DNA from: Ruthenibacterium sp.
Lineage (GTDB): Bacteria; Bacillota; Clostridia; Oscillospirales; Ruminococcaceae
Length of the DNA: 31,798 bases
Assembly: GCA_020025255.1 (NCBI GenBank)
Contig: JAHHSK010000016.1
Span: 1 to 31,798 of the forward strand
Direction: 5' to 3'
Part shown: in pieces, positions 1 to 7,000 of the stretch
Layout of the letters: each line of letters begins with the position of its first letter
Numbering within the stretch: position 1 is the first letter of the stretch
Made by a program: the position numbers and the translations under genes
Notes under the pieces: generated by a model
Database searches by the model: none
Seen by the model: only the letters and a program-made list of their open reading frames with translations
Told to the model about the DNA's origin: nothing

Positions 1-40
1 CCCTGTTTTGTGTGCGCAGTGCGCAAAACAGGGTCTTTTT
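1..40 (+). terminator. Rho-independent terminator of a gene left of the window
   Basis: CCCTGTTTTG (1-10) pairs with CAAAACAGGG (24-33) and is followed by TCTTTTTT. Inside it TGCGC (13-17) can also pair with GCGCA (21-25). The T-run lies on the right, so it should end a + strand transcript coming from outside the window. The gene it serves is not visible. Confidence 0.6.
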
Positions 41-78
41 TCGCCGGAAAGGAGTACTGAGGGAAACCGGCAAGCATC

Positions 79-97
79 TTTTGCGCTGTGCGCAAAA
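79..97. repeat. Short perfect dyad TTTTGCGC-TGT-GCGCAAAA
   Basis: An 8-bp perfect inverted repeat with a 3-nt centre. Its GCGCAAAA half also occurs in the loop and inner stem of the terminator at 1-40. No T-run follows. It could be a small operator or a decayed terminator; the sequence does not decide this. Confidence 0.35.
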
Positions 98-117
98 TGT
101 GCGCCCGGTGTCCTTCA

Positions 118-145
118 GAGGCTGTCGAACTTTTTCGACAGCCTC
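118..145. repeat. Perfect 12-bp hairpin element
   Basis: Arms at 118-129 and 134-145 are perfectly complementary, with a 4-nt loop (CTTT). No T-run follows on either strand, so it is not a standard terminator. Similar GAGGCTGTCGA-type hairpins recur between genes in clostridial genomes as far as I recall, but this window holds only one copy. Confidence 0.4.
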
Positions 146-150
146 AGCCG

Positions 151-187
151 GCATCCGCCGTATCCGGATACCGTCTTTTGTTTTTTT
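151..187 (+). terminator. Possible imperfect terminator
   Basis: GGCATCCG pairs with CGGATACC with one mismatch. A T-rich tract (TCTTTTGTTTTTTT) follows up to about 187. There is no + strand gene close by that clearly needs it, so it may be a second terminator for the gene left of the window. Confidence 0.3.
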
Positions 188-236
188 AGGCAGGCAGCCT
201 CAAAACACTGCCGATGCGGCAAGAAAGAGTCACTGC

Positions 237-347
237 TTAGTCCTCATTCTGTTCGCTTTCCTCATAGGATTCTGCGGGCGCATCTGAATAGACCAGCTTA
301 AAAATCTGCCTCAGGTTGTCCACAAACGAATTGATTGCCATTTTCAT
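237..347 (-). CDS. Possible 36-residue small protein of unknown function
   Basis: I do not recognise this protein. It starts at ATG 347 with AAAGGG about 11 nt upstream. It has an amphipathic, partly hydrophobic first half (for example FVDNLRQIFKLVY) and a strongly acidic tail (EESEQNED). It follows the transketolase gene on the same strand after a gap of about 136 nt, with a TATACT-like -10 element in the gap. A longer reading frame from 437 exists but lacks a ribosome binding site. Length and context are weak evidence, so it may not be expressed. Confidence 0.3.
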   Translation of the reverse strand: MKMAINSFVDNLRQIFKLVYSDAPAESYEESEQNED

Positions 348-483
348 GATTCCGACCGCCCTTTCTGAATTCCGGCAGGCGCTGCGTCCGCATGCCCGCT
401 TTTTTATGTCTCTGCCTAGTATACGAAAAAGAGTCACAAAATATTGCAGGATTCAAAAAAGTTTCGAAATTTTCTGATTCAGC

Positions 484-1425
484 TTATTTCTTGGCGTCGA
501 TCAGCCGGCGCGCATTCGCAGCAATGTTTTCTGCTGTCAGCCCGTATGCCTCAAACAGTTCTTCCGGCGTACCGGATTGACCGAAGCGATCTTCGATGCC
601 AACGCGTGCAAACCCAGCCGAAGAACGGCCTGCCAGAACCTCCGCCACAGCCGAGCCCAGCCCGCCGATGACCGAATGTTCTTCTGCCGTAACGATTGCG
701 CCGCATTTTTCTGCCGCCTGAAGCACCGCTTGCTCATCGATCGGCTTGATCGTGTGCATGTTCACGACCATCGCCTGGATCCCCTGTGCTGCCAGAAGCT
801 CCGCCGCCTGCATCGCTTCCTTCACCATAAGGCCTGTTGCAATAATCGCCACATCGCTGCCTTCGCGCAGAATATTCGCCTTGCCGGGAATAAACGGCGT
901 ATTTTCATCGGTAAAGAATTCACTTGCCGGACGAGCCACCCTTATATATACCGGCCCTTCTATTTCCATAGCGGCACGCATGGATTTTTCCACTTCAAAC
1001 GCATCGCACGGAACAAAAATCGTCATATTGGGCAGAACACGCATCAACGCAATATCCTCGATGCTTTGGTGGCTGCCGCCGTCCTCTCCAACGCATAAGC
1101 CGGAATGGGAGAATACGAGCTTGACATTCGCATTGACATATGCGATCGAGTTGCGGATCTGTTCATACGCACGGCCTGCCCCAAACATAGCAAACGTACT
1201 TACAAACGGCACAAGCCCTTCGTGTGCAAAACCCGCTGCCGCACATGCCATATTGGCTTCGGCAATGCCGAAATCAAAAAAGCGTTCCGGGAATTGAGCC
1301 TGAAAATAGTTTGTCATCGTCGATTTGGAAAGGTCCGCATCCAGAACGACAATTTTATCGTTTTCCGTTCCGAGTTTTGCCAGTGTTTCGCCATAGGCGA
1401 CACGAAGCGATTTTTTCTCAGACAT
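484..1425 (-). CDS. Transketolase, C-terminal subunit
   Basis: This 313-residue protein covers the pyrimidine-binding and C-terminal domains of transketolase, the part that in E. coli forms the second half of one chain. Visible marks are FDFGIAEANMACAAAGFA (the catalytic-glutamate region), the SHSGLCVGEDGGSHQSIEDIA segment and the closing domain with EEHSVIGGLGSAVAEVL. With the N-terminal subunit it should form a cytoplasmic thiamine-diphosphate enzyme moving two-carbon units in the non-oxidative pentose phosphate pathway. The ATG overlaps the end of the upstream subunit gene by 8 nt, which points to translational coupling, with a GGGG-type ribosome binding site inside that gene. A dihydroxyacetone-synthase- or DXS-like role is less likely given length and partner. 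Confidence 0.92.
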   Translation of the reverse strand: MSEKKSLRVAYGETLAKLGTENDKIVVLDADLSKSTMTNYFQAQFPERFFDFGIAEANMACAAAGFAHEGLVPFVSTFAMFGAGRAYEQIRNSIAYVNANVKLVFSHSGLCVGEDGGSHQSIEDIALMRVLPNMTIFVPCDAFEVEKSMRAAMEIEGPVYIRVARPASEFFTDENTPFIPGKANILREGSDVAIIATGLMVKEAMQAAELLAAQGIQAMVVNMHTIKPIDEQAVLQAAEKCGAIVTAEEHSVIGGLGSAVAEVLAGRSSAGFARVGIEDRFGQSGTPEELFEAYGLTAENIAANARRLIDAKK

Positions 1426-2239
1426 TCTGCGTTACCCCCAGTTCTTTCATTGCCTGTTCGCACTGCTGTGCGCTGGGCGCTTTGCCGTGCCAATCCACCT
1501 GATCCTCCATAAAGGATACGCCGTGGCCTTTGTGCGTTTCACAGCAGATAAACAGCGGCTTTCCTTCATGCGGCGTATTCAGTGCCTTTACAATCGCTGC
1601 AATATCATGGCCGTCTTCCACGCATACACATTCAAAGCCAAATGCTTTATATTTTGCCATCATATCGCCAACGCTCATGACCTCATCGTTTTTGCCGTCG
1701 ATCTGCATTCCGTTATGATCCAGCATTACCGTCAGATTATCCAGCTTGTAATGAGCCGCAGACATCGCTGCCTCCCAAACCATGCCTTCCTGGCTTTCGC
1801 CGTCACCGATTATGGTATAGATCCGGTGGTTTTCCTTTTTATAGCGTGCCGCCAGTGCCATACCCCCCGCGATGGAAACGCCCTGGCCAAGGGAACCGGT
1901 GTTTGCATCAATGCCCGGTGTTTTACGCATATCGGGATGCCCCTGCAAATGGCTGCCGTACTGACGAAGCGTCCACAGATCTTCCCGAGGGAAGAACCCT
2001 AAATCCGAAAGAACCGCATACAGCGCGGGGCATGCATGACCCTTGCTGAGCACAAAGCGATCCCTCTGTTCCCACTTCGGATTTTTCGGATCCACTTTCA
2101 TGACATTATAATAAAGAGCCATCAGCATTTCCAGACAGGACAGCGAACCGCCCGGATGTCCGGATTTTGCAAGGCATGTCATCCGCACAATGTCCGCACG
2201 CAGCTGCTTTGCTTTTTCCTGTTGCAATGCAAGTTCCAT
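1418..2239 (-). CDS. Transketolase, N-terminal subunit
   Basis: This 273-residue protein is the diphosphate-binding half of a split transketolase. It shows SGHPGGSLSCLEMLMALY (about 26-43), SKGHACPALYA (about 65-75), GSLGQGVSIAGGMALA (about 115-130) and the thiamine-diphosphate motif GDG (145-147) ending near N176. I place the start at ATG 2239 because GGAGG lies 8 nt upstream of it. A GTG five codons earlier is in frame but overlaps that ribosome binding site. It is the first gene of a two-gene operon with the C-terminal subunit and has its own promoter at 2294-2323. Split transketolases of this kind are common in Clostridia and archaea. Confidence 0.93.
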   Translation of the reverse strand: MELALQQEKAKQLRADIVRMTCLAKSGHPGGSLSCLEMLMALYYNVMKVDPKNPKWEQRDRFVLSKGHACPALYAVLSDLGFFPREDLWTLRQYGSHLQGHPDMRKTPGIDANTGSLGQGVSIAGGMALAARYKKENHRIYTIIGDGESQEGMVWEAAMSAAHYKLDNLTVMLDHNGMQIDGKNDEVMSVGDMMAKYKAFGFECVCVEDGHDIAAIVKALNTPHEGKPLFICCETHKGHGVSFMEDQVDWHGKAPSAQQCEQAMKELGVTQNV

Positions 2240-2293
2240 TCCTTGATCCTCCACTCAACTGTTTTTGCGCATTTTTTGCACATATCTACAAAT

Positions 2294-2323
2294 ATTTTAT
2301 TCCTTTTTTACATGATTCGTCAA
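2294..2323 (-). promoter_or_regulatory. Promoter of the transketolase operon
   Basis: On the - strand TTGACG (2323-2318) and TAAAAT (2299-2294) are separated by 18 bp. The start codon at 2239 lies about 50 nt downstream. The rest of 2324-2463 is AT-rich and no other element is seen there. Confidence 0.6.
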
Positions 2324-2463
2324 GAGATTTATGTGTTTTCTTTTCTTTTGCGCATGGTTTCTCTATTCATTCTATTTTTCCCGGAAAAAGCCGGTCTAAA
2401 ATAATACTTTTTTACAGAAAAACACCCAATTTTGACAGTCTTTTTATTTTTTTCAAAAAAGCC

Positions 2464-2492
2464 TTGACAAATCGTCCGGCACAGTGTATTAT
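2464..2492 (+). promoter_or_regulatory. Promoter of the tRNA cluster
   Basis: A consensus TTGACA (2464-2469) lies 17 bp before TATTAT (2487-2492). Transcription should begin about 25 nt before the first tRNA. Confidence 0.75.
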
Positions 2493-2525
2493 AAACAGGC
2501 GGTGTTCCGATAGCGGCTCACATTC

Positions 2526-2602
<77 letters not shown>

Positions 2603-2614
2603 AAAAGCAAATAC

Positions 2615-2691
2615 GGTGGGTGTAGTTCAGTTGGTAGAGCGCCAGATTGTGGTTCTGGTTGTCGTGGGTTCGAGTCCCATCTCCCACCCCA
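2615..2691 (+). tRNA. tRNA-His (anticodon GTG)
   Basis: The anticodon loop TTGTGGT gives GTG for histidine. The extra G expected at position -1 is present (2615) opposite C73 (2688), and CCA is encoded (2689-2691). The acceptor stem has a U6-U67 mismatch by my folding; all other pairs hold. It lies 12 nt after tRNA-Arg. Confidence 0.96.
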
Positions 2692-2697
2692 TTGATC

Positions 2698-2729
2698 GAA
2701 CGGCAAATTCGCAAGCGGATTTGCCGTTC
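2698..2729 (+). other. Hairpin between tRNA-His and tRNA-Gln
   Basis: An 11-bp perfect stem (2698-2708 with 2719-2729) and a 10-nt loop in the spacer of the tRNA transcript. Only a weak TCTT follows, so full termination is unlikely. It may separate precursor tRNAs for processing or stop part of the transcripts. Confidence 0.5.
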
Positions 2730-2737
2730 TCTTCTGC

Positions 2738-2813
2738 TGGGCTATCGCCAAGTGGTAAGGCAAGGGACTTTGACTCCCTCATTCCGCTGGTTCGAATCCA
2801 GCTAGCCCAACCA
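2738..2813 (+). tRNA. tRNA-Gln (anticodon TTG)
   Basis: Acceptor TGGGCTA pairs with TAGCCCA. The anticodon loop CTTTGAC gives TTG. The T loop is TTCGAAT and CCA is encoded. It is the last tRNA before a strong terminator. Confidence 0.97.
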
Positions 2814-2815
2814 AA

Positions 2816-2848
2816 AACCTCATGCACAAGCTGTGCATGAGGTTTTTT
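2816..2848 (+). terminator. Terminator of the tRNA cluster
   Basis: A 13-bp stem (2816-2828 with 2832-2844) with loop AGC and a T-run to 2848. It starts just 3 nt after the CCA of tRNA-Gln. Confidence 0.9.
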
Positions 2849-2859
2849 CATTGTCTAGT

Positions 2860-2894
2860 AAAAAGCAACACCAATTTTGCAGTTGGTGTTGCTT
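2860..2894 (-). terminator. Terminator for the sortase-side - strand transcript
   Basis: AAGCAACACCAA (2863-2874) pairs perfectly with TTGGTGTTGCTT (2883-2894). On the - strand the stem runs into TTTTT (2864-2860). It ends transcripts coming from the sortase gene or from the 14-codon ORF upstream of it. Confidence 0.75.
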
Positions 2895-2904
2895 CTCTGC
2901 GCCT

Positions 2905-2949
2905 TTATGCGCCGCTGGTATTGTTTACCCTTATAGGGTTGTTATTCAT
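2905..2949 (-). CDS. Possible 14-residue peptide ORF
   Basis: ATG 2949 to TAA 2905 encodes MNNNPIRVNNTSGA. AAGGA (2960-2956) lies 6 nt before the ATG, an ideal distance, and a terminator follows 10 nt after the stop codon. I do not recognise the peptide. It could be a real micro-peptide, a chance ORF, or the remnant of a lost gene. The surrounding DNA can also fold as RNA (GGTAT with ATACC enclosing ACCC with GGGT), so a non-coding RNA is an alternative. Confidence 0.3.
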   Translation of the reverse strand: MNNNPIRVNNTSGA

Positions 2950-2998
2950 ACCACGTCCTTTCGGGCGCGGTTTTGATTGACAGGATGTATGCTATATG

Positions 2999-3027
2999 CA
3001 GACCTTGTGCGCAGGGTCTGTTTTTTT
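2999..3027 (+). terminator. Terminator on the + strand, source unclear
   Basis: CAGACCTT (2999-3006) pairs with AGGGTCTG (3013-3020), including one G-T pair, and TTTTTTT follows. It faces away from the sortase gene and lies behind the tRNA terminator, so either it backs up the tRNA transcript or it ends an unannotated + strand RNA from 2850-2998. Confidence 0.65.
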
Positions 3028-3035
3028 GAGCCAAT

Positions 3036-3812
3036 TTATTCCGGCGTTTCTTCGATCCGCTTTGCTACCACCACAAGGCGTCCGTTTTCGCGTGAATATT
3101 CGCAAGTAGAAAGAGTCAGCAGATGATCGCCGTATTCCGCACTTACCTGCGTATCGTACAGTGCCATTTCTTTGCACCGTGCAACAAAGGAATCAAATTC
3201 CCGCTCCTGTGCCGCATCCACAAATCGATAATAGGGAAATGTTCCTGCTTCGTCATCGGAAACAACCGTTTTGAACACCGCTATGATTTCGTACTCCTGC
3301 CGCTTTGTCAGGGTATTGAACGTCAGCGTTTTGTGTGTTTCCCAAAACTCCTTGCTTTCCAGCTTCGTCAGGTCGCTGAACATAGAGCCATCCTTCATAT
3401 TATGGCCGTAAATAATAATGTTGTCCGATGGTTTCTCGATATCACAGTTTTCCTGTGCATAAGGGCATCCGGCCAGCGCATATTCGTTATCGAACCCGCG
3501 GCGCAGATAATAGTTCGGGCTGTTGGGTGTCTGCAGGACCGGATAGTTGATCCTTGTGTCGGGAACGCAGATCCAGCCGACCAGATTTTCGTTCTGTTCG
3601 TACAGTGAAGCATATTCCGCAAGCATCGTTTCCTCCTGCGGCTGCATCGGTTGGGAAGGATTCTGCTGTTCATGCTGCACCTGTTCCAGCAATCCGTCAT
3701 AAAGATCCTTCGATTTTTTGGATTCCGAAAGACTCTGGAATACAAAATAACTGCTTACTGCAAAAATTGTGCCAAATACTATGATCAGCAACGTGTAGAT
3801 TCGTTTACTCAT
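3036..3812 (-). CDS. Class B sortase
   Basis: This 258-residue transpeptidase is anchored by an N-terminal membrane segment (about 6-26) and acts outside the cell. Class B features are visible: NLVGWICVPDTRINYPVLQ (77-95), YYLRRGFDNEYALAG (101-115) and IYGHNMKDGSMF (134-145). The catalytic residues are H137, C237 in TLSTC and R245 in NGRLVVVAKR. It cleaves a sorting signal and joins the protein to peptidoglycan. The likely substrate is the protein encoded directly upstream, which ends in TPPTGD. No strong ribosome binding site lies at the normal distance before this ATG: TAGGAG is 22 nt away and no other in-frame start is closer. It has its own promoter at 3869-3898 and a terminator at 2860-2894. 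Confidence 0.93.
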   Translation of the reverse strand: MSKRIYTLLIIVFGTIFAVSSYFVFQSLSESKKSKDLYDGLLEQVQHEQQNPSQPMQPQEETMLAEYASLYEQNENLVGWICVPDTRINYPVLQTPNSPNYYLRRGFDNEYALAGCPYAQENCDIEKPSDNIIIYGHNMKDGSMFSDLTKLESKEFWETHKTLTFNTLTKRQEYEIIAVFKTVVSDDEAGTFPYYRFVDAAQEREFDSFVARCKEMALYDTQVSAEYGDHLLTLSTCEYSRENGRLVVVAKRIEETPE

Positions 3813-3868
3813 ATTGAACTGCTGCGGCGATCGGCTCCTACGCCTTTCCTTCCCTTCTTTTTTAAATT

Positions 3869-3898
3869 ATTATATCAGCATCCGCTTGTGTTTTACAA
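3869..3898 (-). promoter_or_regulatory. Promoter of the sortase gene
   Basis: TTGTAA (3898-3893) and TATAAT (3874-3869) on the - strand are 18 bp apart. The transcript start would be near 3862, about 50 nt before the sortase ATG. The surrounding gap 3813-4015 holds no other element I can support. Confidence 0.65.
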
Positions 3899-4013
3899 TC
3901 CCCGCGCTTTATTTTTACGCTGAAGCCTCTGTTTTTTCGGGCTTGCATTCCCGGTCTATGATGCGTTTGAATCCATGGTGCCCTTTTTCTTATTGCATCG
4001 ATCCTTCCGTTTT

Positions 4014-4053
4014 AAAAAAGAACTCAGATGCATTGTCTGCACCTGAGTTCTTT
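4014..4053 (-). terminator. Terminator of the surface-protein gene
   Basis: AAGAACTCAG (4018-4027) pairs with CTGAGTTCTT (4043-4052). On the - strand the stem is followed by TTTTTT. T-runs flank it on the other side too, so it can act in both directions. It lies about 25 nt after the stop codon of the surface protein and separates it from the sortase transcript. Confidence 0.85.
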
Positions 4054-4075
4054 CGTTTTTTCTGTTTTTCCCGGG

Positions 4076-7000
4076 TTATCGGTTATCTTTTTTCTTTTTC
4101 TTTGCCGCAAGGCCTGCCCCAATCAAGATTGCCGCACTTGCTGCCATAAGCGAAACCCACAACGCCAAATGGGATATATCCCCTGTGGGCGGAGTATTGC
4201 CCGGCGTTTGCACAGCCGGATCCGAATTGGGATTGGGGGTCGGATTCGGAGCCGGAGTGGGGTTCGGGTTCGGAGTGGGATTTGGATTCGGGGCTGGGTT
4301 GGGATTTGGGGTCGGCGGAACCTGTGCCGGCGCAAATTCTGCTGTAATCACAACATTTTCTGCCGGCATTACAAACGTATTGCCTTTTATTGCACTGCCA
4401 TTGACCTTCAAGCTGCCTTCTGCAAGCTGATAGCCCTTATCCGGAGTGACCGTCAGGGTAACCGTGGTTCCTGCCACTGCTTTTTCCTGATCGGCTGCAA
4501 CGATACCATTCTTTGTTTTGCCCACCGCAATCGTATACTGCTGATAGGCTGCCGGATCCAGTGCGCTCAATTCCGCCAGCTTCCGGGTCAAGGTGGAACG
4601 CTGCGAAGAAGTCAGATTCTGACCATTCAGGTATTCCTGGATCTTGGCAATCGTCTGTTTCAGCTCTGCCTTTTGTTCCGCTGTAATATTTTCTGCTGTC
4701 ACACCTTCAAAGCTTGCAGTCAGCTTTGTGATATCCTCCCGAACCGCCATAATATAGGCCTGCAGCTCTTCCAGCTTTGCCTTCTGTCCGTTCAGATACT
4801 CTTTATCGCTGCCTGCTTCATCCAGTCTTCGATCGATCATACCCAAAACGTCCTTGATATCCGAAATGTCATTCAGGGTAATCGTTTCTTTTGTAAGATA
4901 CTGCAGATATCCCTTCTGGTATTTTCCTTTGATGAAATCATAGGTCGCATCATAAACATATCGAATCTTCGGGCTTGTGCTGCGTGATGCATTGAGCAGC
5001 GAACACACATCCTGATAATACGCCTTATATGCTTTATCGCCATCAAAGCCGTAATCAATACCGGCCTCTAAATAATCCATATACCGATTATATTTGTCCG
5101 GTCTGATATTTCCCGCTGCGTTGATGCCATCCAGCTCAAGCTCGATCCCCATGCCGTATTCCATGGCAGCTTCTGCGGCATTTTTCAAACGAGCCGTCGT
5201 CGGATCCGACGAGAACGTGTAGTTCGGCTGATACGCAACCGCATCAAACCCCCAGCGTTTCCACTGGCTGTAACCCGGTGCATTCATGTAGGGGATCCAG
5301 AAATATTTCAGGTTATTTGCTTGGGCAAAGGAATCGACTTCCTGTAAAACCGGAGTCATCTTTTTGATGCCCTCTTCCACAAGGTAAATGCCCGCCAGTT
5401 CCAGATGTTCAAACTTGCCTTCGTCCCATCTGCGCAGCAGCTCCTGATTATACCACTTGATTGCGGTTACCTGATCGTCCATATAACCGTCCGGATTGAT
5501 ATCCGGAGAAAAGCTCAGCGATTTCGATGTTCCCGGCAAAGCACCGAAATCCACCTGTTTTTCGCTGGTTCCGGGAATATTCAAAACAACTTTCATTTTA
5601 TAGCTTGGATCACCCAGCTTTTCGGATGCCATTTGAGCCGCTTTGTTCAAGGCGGCAATATCCCCGTTTTCGCCCAGTGTCTTATCCAGATACCAGATAA
5701 AATCATCTACGGTTGCCGATTCTGCCGCAGAACTTGCCCCTTGGAACGTATGCCGTCCCCCTTCTGTGCGCAGCGCAAGCATCAGGACGCCATCGAACAT
5801 CGTATCGATTTCGCCCGTTTTCAGATCTTCATGCACTAAATAAGGCAGACAGTTTTCGGCTGTCCAGTTGCCGGAACCGTTTTCATAATATCCGTTATAC
5901 AGCAGCACCAGATTGCCGATGCCTGCCGTATGCGGGCCTTTTTGCATATATGTTTTCTGGACCGTGCCATCGGCAGGCAGCTCGATTGCATCTGCCGCAA
6001 TCCCCTTTTCACCGAAAACTCGAACTTCATCAATAAAGCACCAGTTGCGCATCGGTATATGCAGCTTTACATACCGTGCCGGAACCTTTACCGTCTTTTG
6101 TCCTTGCGGCGCATTGATATTGGGATCCTCCGATGCATTCCAGCTGTAAAGAACCTTTGCAATTTCGGAAGGGGTATCCGGTATCATAAAGCTGTTGGAC
6201 AGCGTTGCCCATGTCGTTTTATCCTTTGAAAATGCCACGTCCACAGCACTCGGCATTCGGATGCCGACGCCATCATTGTACAGATTGCCGAACTCCACGC
6301 CGGAAACAGAGCACACCTCGCCCAGATCGATTACAATTTCGCGATACTTTCCAGCGGAATATCCAGACCATGCCGTATCCAAGTAATCTTTTGTTGCTTC
6401 CATGCCGTCTGTCAGCTTTGTTTTCTTCGGATCCGCATACGCCGAATCCCCTGCCGGATCGGAATTCAGTACTTCATAGGGCTTTTTGAAGGCAAGGTTA
6501 TCCGGATGATTCGGGTCGGTATCCCCGGCGATCTCCTCTTTTTTCGGCTCATAGGCACCTGCCATTTTTTCATCGCTGCCCAGGATTTCAATTTCATCGA
6601 GTGCAACATATTGATTATCTTGCGGCGCAAAGGATGAAAAAACAACTTTTACATACTGCGCATAAACCGCTGTTGCATCCGGCTGATCTTTTATCTTATC
6701 TTGCGCCACGCTCCAGGAAAGGTTTACCACTCCGTCGACCGGTTCCACCTGATCGTAACCGTTTTTCTTTGAAATTTCAAACCAATCCATCTGATCGTTG
6801 GAAACATACACATGCAGGTTGGAGCTTTGCTTGATCTGCTGTGTTACCAGCGAAGATGTCTGCACCCCGGTGATCGATTTCGGTGCACCCAGATCGAAAA
6901 TCACACAAAGGGGTTTATTGTTGTAGTTTGCATCATTGTCCGGATGCATCATGTAATCCGGCTGGAACACAGTCCAGTTTTTCAGATCTGCGCCGGTATG

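Noticed and set aside
4223..4318. Short regular repeats considered as a CRISPR or minisatellite
   Set aside because: Units are about 6-18 bp, without spacers, and stay in frame as a Pro-Asn linker.
4028..4987. Frame of 319 codons on the + strand with Gly/Arg repeats
   Set aside because: The repeats are the complement of the Pro-Asn linker of the surface protein; no start signal.
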